Shown: positions 32,473 through 41,432 of the stretch, one piece after another
Numbering within the stretch: the stretch's first letter is position 1
Layout of the letters: each line of letters opens with the position of its first letter
Source of the DNA: Phytophthora sp. 'mugwort'
Taxonomy: Eukaryota > Oomycota > Peronosporomycetes > Peronosporales > Peronosporaceae
Reading direction: 5' to 3'
NCBI GenBank assembly: GCA_033558025.1
Contig: JAUCEF010000016.1
Location: forward strand, 2,356,001 to 2,420,000
Length of the DNA stretch: 64,000 bases
Translations under genes and position numbers: made by a program
Notes under the pieces: generated by a model
Seen by the model: only the letters and a program-made list of their open reading frames with translations
The model's database searches: none
Told to the model about the DNA's origin: nothing

Positions 32473-33336
32473 ATGAAGGCTGCTGATTCGGTGGGAGCAG
32501 CCATTGAAGGCAAAGAGTCAGCCGAGTCGCATAGCGAAATTTATAGTTCGTCTGGTATTAGTCCAGGTGCTCAAGCGGCATACGGTTCTGAATCAACATC
32601 CGGATCACGCCGTTCTCAGCGTACGCGGAAAGCAAACGTACGTCTAAACGATATATTTTGGCTTCAATGGAAGCGATGGAATCATTTGCTGGCAACCCCG
32701 CTTCAGTTGAGGAAGCACTGTGCTATCCGAACCGTGAACAATGGTCGAACAATGAAATTGGAGATGGAAGCACGTGAAGTAAATGGCACCTGGAAATTAG
32801 TAGACAGTCCGAAGCATCGCACTAACATACTGAAGTCCACATGAGTTTTGAGAACCAAATTTGACCAACACGGAAAAGTTGGGCGCTACAAAGCTCGACT
32901 AGCAGTAAAAGGTTGTGGACAGAAGTATGGTGTTGATTATTTAAAGACTTACTCTCCTGTGGTGCGGATGGAAACTGTACGGTTGTTACTTATTCTGGCG
33001 TACATGCGAGATTTGGAGTATTATCATGTTGATATGTTTTTTACGGCATTTCTGAACGGAGTGCTAGATGACGTTGAAATATATATGGAACAACTAAAAT
33101 ACTTTCACGATGGCACCGATCGCGTATGTGAACTTCTGAAGGGACTTTACGGTCTGAAACAAGCCTCCAGGCTCTGGTATCAAATGTTACATAATTCTTT
33201 GGTGGAGATAGACTTCACGCAATGTGATTTTGATGTAGGTTTGTATCAGAGATGGAAGGCTGATGGAGTCGTATACATATCGGTATGCGTTGACGACTTA
33301 TTGGTTGCCGGCAAGAAAAGGACATTGAGCAGGTGA
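32473..33336 (+). pseudogene. Copia reverse transcriptase, broken
   Basis: A linker with polar repeats (32473-32844) is followed, after a stop, by the RT core at 32848-33336. Recognisable blocks are KARLAVKGCGQKYGVDY, YSPVVRMETVRLLL, YHVDMFFTAFLNG, GLYGLKQASRLWY and the catalytic SVCVDDLLVAG. The frame ends at 33336, just after the catalytic motif, and resumes in another frame at 33345. Confidence 0.85.
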
Positions 33337-33344
33337 TATAGGAA

Positions 33345-34215
33345 TTGAGTAGCAAGTTTGCTCTCAAAACCCTCAGACGAGTGAAGCACATCTTATCCAT
33401 GGAGGTTAATTATATTCCTGGCAAATTATTAAGTTTATCACAAGCGGCTTATATTGATCGCGTGCTGGAGCGCTTTGGTATGACCGCTGTGCGTCCAGCA
33501 AGTTCGCCGTTGATGCAGAACGAACAATTGCCTCCAATGAAGAAAGATGTTAACAAAATTAATGACCCGAACATACCTTTCCGAGAATTGGTGGGAGCGT
33601 TACAATATCTGGTGAGCTGTACTCGACCAGATTTGGCACACGCTGTTCGAAGTCTCGCAAAGTATGCGAGTTCCTACACTAAAGAAAACTACCAGTGTCC
33701 CATGCGGGTACTACGCTACCTTTGCGGCACGAGAACACATGGACTTGTGTACCGCTATTGGAATACGCTGCCACTGCAAATTGACGCATATTGTGATGCT
33801 GATCACGCCAATTCTCCGGATACAAGTCGATCTATTACGGGTTATTTGTTGCGGTTAAATGGATACCCTTTCCTGTTTAAGAGCAAGCAGCAAGAAAAAG
33901 TGACTACCGCCACATGCGGTTCCGAGCTGTTAGCTGCAAGCATGTGCGCAGAGGACTTAATATGGGCACGAAAGCTGATGAAAGCAATCCAAGGAGAAGC
34001 TCTGCCGTGCACGAAACAAAACGATCGACTCTCTAAGTAGAGTCGACAAATCGCCGAGTTCGTGAACAAGAGCAAGATTGAAATGCAATATGTATCGAGC
34101 GAAGAAAACATTGCTGATATTTTCACGAAGGCGTTGGGCCCTCAGAGGTTCCAGCGTCTACGTCAAACGCTGCACGTGGAAGACAGGGCAGTAGCAACAC
34201 AGGTCCAGCATTGAT
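33345..34215 (+). pseudogene. Copia RT connection and RNase H, broken
   Basis: An open frame to 34040 with FRELVGALQYLVSCTRPDLA, the RNase H motifs YCDADHANSPDTSRS and GSELLAASMCAEDLIW, then a stop. The C-terminal end (YVSSEENIADIFTKALG) continues after the lesion to about 34215, next to the polypurine tract. Confidence 0.82.
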
Positions 34216-34226
34216 CGAGGTGGGAG
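34214..34226 (+). other. Polypurine tract of the copia element
   Basis: ATCGAGGTGGGAG directly precedes the 3' LTR. It is purine-rich and in the position where plus-strand DNA synthesis is primed. Confidence 0.6.
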
Positions 34227-34600
34227 TAGTAGAATCGCTGCATCCGGAGATGGTAACATTGAAAGTGCTGGAGTGTTAAAGTAAGTATTTCGATCAAGCT
34301 GGAGCCAGGGCGGACGTGAGACAAGACGATCTGCGCACCGTTAGTTGAGATGTGTATGACAAAAGGGGGTCTTACTGTTGAAGGTGCTGGATAGTCATGT
34401 CCAACGGGTTTACCTCCTCGTGTATGACACGTTGGCATGTGGGAACATGCGCTAGGAAGAAACTAAGATATGAATTCGCTTTTGCTTTTGCTCTGGTACG
34501 CTAAGAATACCAACAAGCTGCTCTATTGATTTTCTGTTATCCAGGCTACACACGTGACCTGCGCGAGTGCAAGCGAGATATTATACGAGCTTCTCTGCTA
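34227..34600 (+). repeat. 3' LTR of the copia element
   Basis: Starts TAGTAGAA and ends CTGCTA. It is 374 bp, about 96% identical to the 5' LTR. Differences include a one-base insertion (GCTAGGAAG) and a CT insertion near the end. Confidence 0.88.
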
Positions 34601-34815
34601 CTTATCTATGCCTTCTTCTTGGCAGAACACTGCACTCCGAGATTGCCCTTGTCATGTAGCCACAACAACAGGAGATTCTGTCGAGATTCGTAAGTATCAC
34701 CGCTTTGGTTGGGGAAGAACGGCCTAATTACTTAAATTTTATACGCGCAGTAAAGGCTGCAGTAACTGGTACAGTATCGGTAAGAATGTATTAATATGTT
34801 GCACCAAAACTTATA

Positions 34816-35048
34816 CACTCGACGACAGATTCGATCAGCCACCCACGTTGAGCAACGTAACTCACTCGGTTTTGCCAACGCTGTTTAAGAATGCTAGAAC
34901 CCTTATTAGGAGCAGGAAGGGGTTTGTGTTAACGCGCGCGATTTTGCAGTCGTTGGGGTGGCTAGCATACAACGTGATGCTTTCGCCACTGCGACAAATT
35001 AGATCAGCCAAGAGCATCCATACAAAACCCAAGTATAAAAGAATGATG
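34816..35048 (+). repeat. Left terminal inverted repeat of the Tc1/mariner element
   Basis: Reverse-complement match to 36183-36417. It includes the shared blocks CAGCCACCCA, AACCCTTATTAGGAGCAGGA, CGTTGGGGTG and CATACAAAACCCAAGTATAA. A few substitutions and small indels lie near the outer end. Confidence 0.85.
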
Positions 35049-35054
35049 GTATAA

Positions 35055-36004
35055 TCAGTAGTGTGTTTTGTTGCCTTTCTTATCAAGCACTTCAACGCAT
35101 CTACGATGCATTGACTCCATAAGTGAGACTAACAAGGCAATGGGGATAGACTCCCATGCCTCAAACAGTGCTGCCCTCAACTGAGACACGCTATCGTACT
35201 GTTTTCCATTAGGGTAAACCTGCCTACTCATTATAGACCACAAGTTCTCTATAGGGTTTAGATCCGGAGACTTGGACGGCCAGTCGAGTACCTTGAGTTC
35301 CTGCTCCGCGAAGAAATCCTTAGTGCGCTAGAGGTATGAATGCTAGCGTTGTCCTGCTGTTAGGTAAAATCTACCCCGTAGTTCAGGTGAGCAAAGGGGA
35401 GGAGATTCTCGGAGACCGTGTACACGTAGTCGTCCGAGTTGTGTCTCCCCGTAAGCACCACGAGCGGTGGCTTACCGCGTGAACTGAAAGACGCCCATAC
35501 CATGACGGACCCGCCACCTGCTTGCCTGCGTTTGGTCTGTCAGGGCGGCTTTCGGAGGTCTCGCCAGTAGTACTGAAAGCCGTCGGGTCCGTCAAGATTC
35601 CACTTTTTCTCATCCGAGAATATGATAGAGTCCCAGACGGACCCAGCGTCCTTCCTCACCAGCATATCGCCTGCCCACGCTTTGCGCACCTACATGTCCT
35701 CGGGCGAGAGGGGCAACGTGTTCTCCATCCTGGTGTACACCAGCCAGTCCACCCTCGCCAGGGTGCGCTGGATGGTGCGCACCGAGACGGAGAGCTGCAG
35801 CTCGGCCTTGAGCCTACCGGCTGTCAACTCCCCCTTGGCGGCCGTACGCACGAGCCTCCTGGTCTCTCGATCGGCGAGGTCCGGGGAAGGGCCAGGTCGC
35901 TTAACGTCGTGGGAGGGGCGGGGGAAATGACACGACGACGGTATCTGCAGCGCGCCGTCACGCGCGCTATGTCTCGGGCGCTCACTGCTGCTAGGTGCAG
36001 ACAT
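35055..36004 (-). pseudogene. Tc1/mariner transposase, frameshifted
   Basis: Catalytic blocks are recognisable on the minus strand in changing frames. [16 protein letters not shown] (near 35625-35580) holds the first Asp. QQDNASIHTS (near 35350) holds the second Asp, preceded by a stop. WPSKSPDLNPIENLWSIMSR (near 35280-35220) holds the third residue, Glu. The C-terminus PNGKQYDSVSQLRAALFEAW ends at 35055. The N-terminal helix-turn-helix region (SVSVRTIQRTLARV) is in the frame 35690-36004. An open frame of 236 codons on the opposite strand is only a shadow. Confidence 0.8.
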
Positions 36005-36182
36005 TCAATTCTCCCCCGCTCGCGGTCCGTGAGCCTGGGCTTCTTCTTGGCTGGTGGTCGCTTCTTCGCGGGCGGCTGGTTCTTGGCGGGCGGCAGCTTC
36101 TGGTCCTTGGCATCTTGTAAAGTGAGCGTCTCGCATCAGCTGCTCGCAGCACACTACGAGTTTCTAGCGTTTGTAAATCTAA

Positions 36183-36417
36183 CATCATTCTTTTATACTT
36201 GGGTTTTGTATGGATGCTCTTGGTTGATCTAATATGTCGCAGTGGCAAAAGCATCACGTTGTATGCTAGTCACCCCAACGACTGTGAAATCGCGCGCGTT
36301 AACACAAACCCCTTCCTGCTCCTAATAAGGGTTCTAGCAAACAGCGTTGGCAAACTCGTAAAATCGAGTGAGTTACGCTGCTAAACATGGGTGGCTGATC
36401 GAATCTGTCGTCGAGTG
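36183..36417 (-). repeat. Right terminal inverted repeat of the Tc1/mariner element
   Basis: Inverted copy of 34816-35048. It contains the shared CATCATTCTTTTATACTTGG inner end. Confidence 0.85.
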
Positions 36418-36667
36418 TAGGACGGTGCCGAAAAGATTATTTGCTTTGCTGCTCTTATATAGGAATGCGGTACCACCCGCATACCGTTGCACCTCACCTG
36501 TGTCCGCCATAAAGCACCGGTCCGAATTAACCCAGAACAAAATCCATTTTGTTTTGTGTTGTCGTGCAACTTTAAACGAAACGCAACTTTGTCGAAGGGG
36601 GAAGAGAAGGCGTATCAGAGCCGAAGTGTGTTGTGTGTCCCGCACTCGGAGCTCCGCCCCTGCCAGC

Positions 36668-38158
36668 ATGTACGCCAACAACGTGAACAACTTGGACCAG
36701 ATCCTGTCGTCGCTGCAGTGCTACCCCGTAGGGTTCTACACTCTCCGTTCTCCATCACGGTTGTCCGTTCTAACTGCCTCTCTCTCCGTTGTCCGCAGCA
36801 AAGCTCTCGCGTGCGTGGAGACGTATACAATCTACTGGGCCAGATCCCGTCACTACAGCCCAATTGCGGCACATTTGGTGCGTCATTTTGAGCCTCTTTC
36901 GAGCTTCCAAACAGCAGCAGAAGAGAAAGCTAACGACATTGGCTTGTGACACAGCACACAATGACGGCACGACTAGTACGCTGCTCAATCTGGAGGGTAC
37001 CATTCCCATCTTTTACAGAAGCAATCAGTACAATATCCCCGTCGAATTTTGGGTCGTAGAGACATACCCCATGGCCCCACCCGTGTGCTTTGTACGTCCC
37101 ACAGCCGACATGATGGTCAAGCCCGGTCACCCGCACGTGACGAGCGATGGCTACGTCAAGATCCCGTACACGAGCGACTGGCGGCCAGACTTCACGATGC
37201 TGGAGCTTGTGGCGCACATGTGCTCCATCTTCGGCAATATGCCGCCGGTCTTCCGTCGACCGGCCAACTCCAGGCCAACCCCCGCGTACCAGAGCAGACT
37301 CAATGGCAGCTCGTCAACTGTAGCCGGTACCGGTACGGGGGGATACTTCCAACAAGGAGCTTATGCGCACTCGCATCCGCCACAGCCGTCGCCGTTCTAT
37401 TCTTCACAATTTCGACCTCATCCACGACAGGATTTGTCGGTATCGGGGGAGACAGAATCGCTCTTTGGGAGTAGTCAACAATCAGTGGGAGCCTCGGCCT
37501 TGTCGACTTCCGGGCTATACGCATCCGGACGGACAGTAGGCGACGTGAGGCCTGAAGAGCGTGCGGCCGCACTCAAAGTCGAGGTGACTGGGAAGATCCA
37601 GATGCAGCTGGAAAAGAGCTTTAAACGCGTGCGAGATGATATTGATCTGCAATTTGAGCATGAAGTTCAGTTGACCCAGTCGCGGGAGAATGTCGAGCGT
37701 GGCTTGCAGTCGTTGCGCTTCCTACGTGACGATATTGCACGCGCAAAAGGTGTGGTTCAGGAGCAGGAGCAACAAGTCTCAACATGGCTTGAAGAGAACG
37801 AGGGCAAAGACACAGTGGATCCAGACACGATTTTGGTCGAATGCGACGCTCTCTCAAAGCAGTACGTGGTTGTCCTCTAGGACATTGTGTGATAGTCACA
37901 GCATTCGCTAATCTTGCTCGTATTTGATGCTTGTATAGAATGATCAAGACGACGGCGGAGCATTACGCGATCGAGGACGCACTCTACTACATGGACCGCG
38001 CATTGGGCAATGACGCGATCGAGCTGTCGATCTTCCTGAAGGAGGTACGGAAGCTCGCACGAAAGCAGTTCATGTGCCTGGCGCTCGAACAGAAAATACA
38101 CGCCAAGCAGCAAGAGCTTGCGACGTCCTCCTCGTACCATAGTCGTCCACAAAGTTAG
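36668..38158 (+). CDS. VPS23: ESCRT-I subunit VPS23/TSG101
   Basis: Four exons, 36668-36727, 36799-36877, 36955-37861 and 37939-38158, give 421 aa (animal TSG101 is about 390). The joins restore a continuous UEV domain: SSRVRGDVYNLLGQIPSLQP, then CGTFAHNDGTTSTLLNLEGT, then IPIFYRSNQYNIPVEFWV, TYPMAPPVCFVRPT and MPPVFRRP (residues about 20-150). A Pro/Ser/Gln-rich linker (about 150-250) and a coiled coil (about 255-345) follow. The steadiness box is the last 70 residues (YAIEDALYYMDRALGNDAIE, then VRKLARKQFMCLALEQK). It recognises ubiquitinated cargo and P(S/T)AP-type motifs and nucleates ESCRT-I on endosomes. Introns are 71, 77 and 77 nt. The gene starts only about 250 bp from the Tc1/mariner element, so this side of the transposon block ends abruptly. 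Confidence 0.9.
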
Positions 38159-38417
38159 ACCGGGAATAAAAGGTAGTCGTAGAACCCATCAACATCAACA
38201 ATTGCGAGCTCGAACCGACCATAGCTTGAAGAGTAAGAAGTGTCTGCGCTCTCGGAGTTTCCTGTACAAAGCTACGCTAACTGTACAGTATGTTGTTTGC
38301 TGACGTATGCACAGACAGAGCCATCCGAGTTCGTGTGAGATTTATTGACGTTATTGACATTATGGGAGTCAAGTTCTGCCAGCAAAGAGGTCGGTGCTGT
38401 CTTTGCCGCCTTTTATT

Positions 38418-39791
38418 CTACTCTTTACGTGCAGGCTCGTCAGGTATTCGACCCTCCAGTTCGTCGTAAAGCTCCCAGAAGTCCGAAGACATACTCTCCG
38501 TTCGGTGATCAGTCTTCCAGTCCCCTGTCTTAAGCCATCCTCCTTTTCGACTACAGCTGTCTCGAAGTCCCATCATCACCTCGCACGTCTCTGGGTCGTC
38601 CATTTTCAAGCAAGAACCCAGATGAACGCGACACACACTACTGAGACCAATGAGCTCGATTGGTAGCACGGTGATATTAGTGCCGTCCAGCAATAAAGTC
38701 CGCAACTTGGAGAGCTCGGTAAACCCTGGAGGTATTGGTGAACTAATCGGGTTGTTTCCAAGATCCAAAATTTCCAATGCCAGGCAACGTGCGAGTTGGG
38801 GAGGGATCTCTGTGAAGTTATTGCGACGAAGGTTTAGATGCGTGAGCGTCGTCATATGAGCGACTTCTGCAGGCAAATCAGCGAGGCTGTTACTGTTAGC
38901 GTCAAGTGTCACGAGGTGGACGAGATGTTTCATGCTGGGCAACGATTTCAATTGGTTTTGCTGCAATTGCAGGACTTCAAGGTTACACATGGCGTCAAGT
39001 GGGGGCAGTGACTCGAGATGATTGACTTGAAGGAGCAAGCGTCGTAAATTCTTCCACCTGAGCAATTCATTTGGGAGCTTGGCGATCTGGTTGTTGCTCA
39101 TATTGAGTTCGACCAACTCGGGGAGGATACACACTGGTTGCCCGAGCTCAGTTAGTGCATTGTTGTGCACGTCCAGAACTTTCAGCTTGATGCAGTATCC
39201 AATACTGTCAGGCAGTTTTACAATCTGGTTGCGATTCGCGAGAATGACTTCAAGCGACTCCATCTTGCCCAGATCTTCAGGTAGCGCAGTCAGTTGGTTA
39301 CTCGCCACCTCCAAAACCCGAAGCTTTGTGAGCTTTGTCAGCGCGCGAGGAAGCACCGCGAGTTTATTTTTCGACAGTACGAGAACCTGCAATGCCACAA
39401 GAGCGTCGATCTCCTTGGGCAGCTGCGAAATATCGTTGCATCTCAAGTTGAGCTCTGTGAGGTGCAGCATCGAGAAAACAATCTCTGGAACGTGCTGCAA
39501 GGCGAGCAACCCATGCTGAGTCAACGTGCCCATTGGGGTTCCAGAACCTTCACGGTCCACCGTCGACGTGAGCTCCAGTCGCCCCGTTTTCGACATGTCC
39601 AGCACAATTGCTTGGATTTTCTGGGCCGTCTCCGTGTCTAACCGAACCGTATGCCGCATGGTTAACTTGCGCTTGGAGCCCACCCCGCCGTTCGACGCCG
39701 TGTTACCTGACGCAGCAGTAGGAAGCACGCCAGTAGTTGCAAACCTTCCGGTCCTGACGTCACCTTTGCCGATTGAAACCGCGCCACCCAT
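38418..39791 (-). CDS. Leucine-rich-repeat protein (SHOC2/PIRL-like), probably N-myristoylated
   Basis: 457 aa, intronless. The frame is open upstream to 39908, but the first ATG is at 39789-39791 and gives MGGAVSIGKGD. Gly2 with a small residue at position 6 fits an N-myristoylation signal. Residues about 105-400 contain roughly 11-12 LRRs of the 23-residue LPxxLxxLxxLxxLxLxxNxL type (for example LPKEIDALVALQVLVLSKNK, LPEDLGKMESLEVILANRNQ, IPPQLARCLALEILDLGNNP). Such LRRs are typical of Ras-pathway scaffold SHOC2 and plant PIRL proteins. The C-terminal 60 residues (LYDELEGRIPDE) are charged and not repeat-like. There is no kinase or other catalytic domain. A membrane-tethered signalling scaffold is the best guess. 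It is tail-to-tail with VPS23, 260 bp apart. Confidence 0.8.
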   Translation of the reverse strand: MGGAVSIGKGDVRTGRFATTGVLPTAASGNTASNGGVGSKRKLTMRHTVRLDTETAQKIQAIVLDMSKTGRLELTSTVDREGSGTPMGTLTQHGLLALQHVPEIVFSMLHLTELNLRCNDISQLPKEIDALVALQVLVLSKNKLAVLPRALTKLTKLRVLEVASNQLTALPEDLGKMESLEVILANRNQIVKLPDSIGYCIKLKVLDVHNNALTELGQPVCILPELVELNMSNNQIAKLPNELLRWKNLRRLLLQVNHLESLPPLDAMCNLEVLQLQQNQLKSLPSMKHLVHLVTLDANSNSLADLPAEVAHMTTLTHLNLRRNNFTEIPPQLARCLALEILDLGNNPISSPIPPGFTELSKLRTLLLDGTNITVLPIELIGLSSVCRVHLGSCLKMDDPETCEVMMGLRDSCSRKGGWLKTGDWKTDHRTESMSSDFWELYDELEGRIPDEPARKE

Positions 39792-40252
39792 TGCCGTCAA
39801 TCGTCTCGCTGTCTTTCGTGAAGGTTGGCACCAGAAGTTGCTTCGGTCTGCACTTTCGATCGTCTGGTTTGCCCTGAAGGAGCCGCTATTTATATTGGCA
39901 AAAGGCAAGACACTAAGAGGGTGGAGGAAGGTTTTTCAGGTTGGAAATGGCTAATGTTAGCCCCAGTGATAGATCATTTTCGGGGGGGGGGGGGGGGAGA
40001 CGAATGCTTAACAGTTAATCGAGTGTCTGTTGCGTGCGCTTCTTGCTGTCGATAAGGCGCCAAGCAAATGCCAATGAGGGAGAGAACTTGTGTGGTGAAT
40101 GAGTATTATACCAAGCGGCGATTACTGTATTTAATCATAAAAAACTTCAACGTCAGGAGCCAGTCACAATTCAATATGCGCATTGCGTAAGTTGGCAGAT
40201 CTGATTCAACTCTACATGTGAACTGTAGAACGTGACAAAACACTGGAGTCTT
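39792..40252. other. Spacer with an 18-G tract
   Basis: Lies between the start of the LRR gene and the 3' end of the isomerase-fold gene. It holds a run of 18 G at 39980-39997, less than 200 bp upstream of the LRR gene's ATG. Nothing else is recognised. Confidence 0.5.
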
Positions 40253-41203
40253 CTAGCTCTGTACCGCGCGGTCGAACTTCTCGCGCTGAGCGGTGGCTTC
40301 TTGCGCACAGAGCTCGTCGATGTTATACGCTTCGAACTGCTGGTCTTCGTGGTGGCGCGGCGCGTACGGGATCGGTCCGTACTCTGGCGTGAACGTGGGA
40401 CGTTTGACACTCTTTTGAGCACTCTGGTGGATCCAGATTGCATCCCAAAGCCTTTGAAAGCGCTCGACTTCATGGCGAGAGAGCTCGCTATCACGAGGAT
40501 ACGGTAGCTGTGCTGCCTGTTCGGTGCCCACTCGTCCATGAACGTGACGGACACGTGGCACGACCTTCTTCAGCAACCATTCATCGTCCTGTGGTGTTTC
40601 CAGCAGTCGTTCCGTTACTACGCACCAGTGACTGAAGTCCAATGTGAGTTTTAAGCTCGGGAACTCCTCTAGCAACGCCAACGTCTGCCACGGCGAGTAA
40701 AACAGGCGTCCTCGGTGCGTCTCATGCGCCAGGAGATCGTCACAGCCGATTTCCCTCTCGATCTCGTGCGCACGACCCAAGAACTCTCGCTGCTCACTCG
40801 GACACCAGTGATCACTCCCTGAGTGAGCATTAATGTGGACGGGGCGCTGACTGAAGCTGGAGACCGTCTCCAGTTGCTCTCGGAAGCGCTTGACGTGGGT
40901 TTCCACCCCCTCGAACTGCTGGTGCAAGTTCTGCGGCTCGTAGTCCACCCAGCCCGAGTACACGCCCACAATGAGCTCCAGATCATTCTCTGCGAGCAAT
41001 GGCAGCACAACGTCTAAACCGCCGAGCGCCTCCAAGTCTCCGAGACTCGCCTCGATCCCCTCGAAGCCTTGACGCCGAATATGCGCCAGTAGTTGGGACG
41101 CATACGACCCGGACGTCGACTTGGCGGTACTGTCACTGGCAAGTTTCAAGGCGCTCGGCGAGCCCCACAACGACCTGAAGCATTGGAGACCTCGAGACGT
41201 CAT
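40253..41203 (-). CDS. Sugar isomerase/epimerase-like TIM-barrel protein
   Basis: 316 aa, intronless, ATG at 41201-41203. The fold is suggested by the xylose-isomerase-like TIM-barrel pattern: an early QGFEGIEAS (strand 2), ELIVGVYSGW, then HINAHSGSDHW. Candidate metal ligands follow in the usual order: Glu in HETHRGRLFYSP, Asp-x-x-His in LTLDFSHWCV, His in VRHVHGRVG, and Glu in TFTPEYGPIPY. This is the AP-endonuclease-2/xylose-isomerase-like superfamily (sugar-phosphate isomerases, epimerases, hydroxypyruvate isomerase). Substrate cannot be told. No targeting signal is obvious, although the first 25 residues are Ser/Arg-rich. Confidence 0.78.
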   Translation of the reverse strand: MTSRGLQCFRSLWGSPSALKLASDSTAKSTSGSYASQLLAHIRRQGFEGIEASLGDLEALGGLDVVLPLLAENDLELIVGVYSGWVDYEPQNLHQQFEGVETHVKRFREQLETVSSFSQRPVHINAHSGSDHWCPSEQREFLGRAHEIEREIGCDDLLAHETHRGRLFYSPWQTLALLEEFPSLKLTLDFSHWCVVTERLLETPQDDEWLLKKVVPRVRHVHGRVGTEQAAQLPYPRDSELSRHEVERFQRLWDAIWIHQSAQKSVKRPTFTPEYGPIPYAPRHHEDQQFEAYNIDELCAQEATAQREKFDRAVQS

Positions 41204-41432
41204 TATCAGATCCTTTCTTTCACAAAATTGAACTTTGATTGTAGGGGAACATTTTTCAAAATTGGGAGAAAAGATGAGTTTTCACCAACATGAATACCGG
41301 TACTTCGTACTGGATAGTGTCCTTTAGACTGTCCCGCGATGAGTCGAAAGAAGCATTTACAACTGCTCTACGGTTATCATCTATCGGTGTGTTCGTGTCG
41401 GTCCTATTCACACATCTACCTACCTACTCATC

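Larger units (their letters stand above)
29233..34600 (+). mobile_element. Ty1/copia LTR retrotransposon, complete in structure, inactive
   Basis: A 5,368-bp element with LTRs at 29233-29603 and 34227-34600. Order is gag, protease, integrase, reverse transcriptase, RNase H, which is the copia order (integrase before RT). All proteins are broken by frameshifts and stops. By hand count the LTRs differ at about 13 positions plus two small indels, roughly 96% identity. The LTR ends are TAG...CTA rather than TG...CA. A purine tract (34214-34226) lies just inside the 3' LTR. The five-base flanks (GTCAT and CTTAT) do not form a convincing target-site duplication. Confidence 0.92.
34816..36417 (-). 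mobile_element. Tc1/mariner element with long terminal inverted repeats
   Basis: A 1.6-kb element flanked by TA on both sides (34814-34815 and 36418-36419), the target-site duplication expected for Tc1/mariner. Terminal inverted repeats are 34816-35048 and 36183-36417, about 234 bp each and highly similar, with outer ends CACTCGACGACAGATTCGAT. The enclosed transposase is on the minus strand and broken. The element lies 215 bp beyond the 3' LTR of the copia element. Confidence 0.88.

Noticed and set aside
35522..36232. 236-codon plus frame
   Set aside because: It is antisense to the Tc1/mariner transposase and runs into the right inverted repeat; no domain of its own.
38418..39908. Longer LRR protein starting at 39908
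   Set aside because: The codon there is TTG; the first ATG in frame is 39789-39791 and creates a sensible myristoylated N-terminus.
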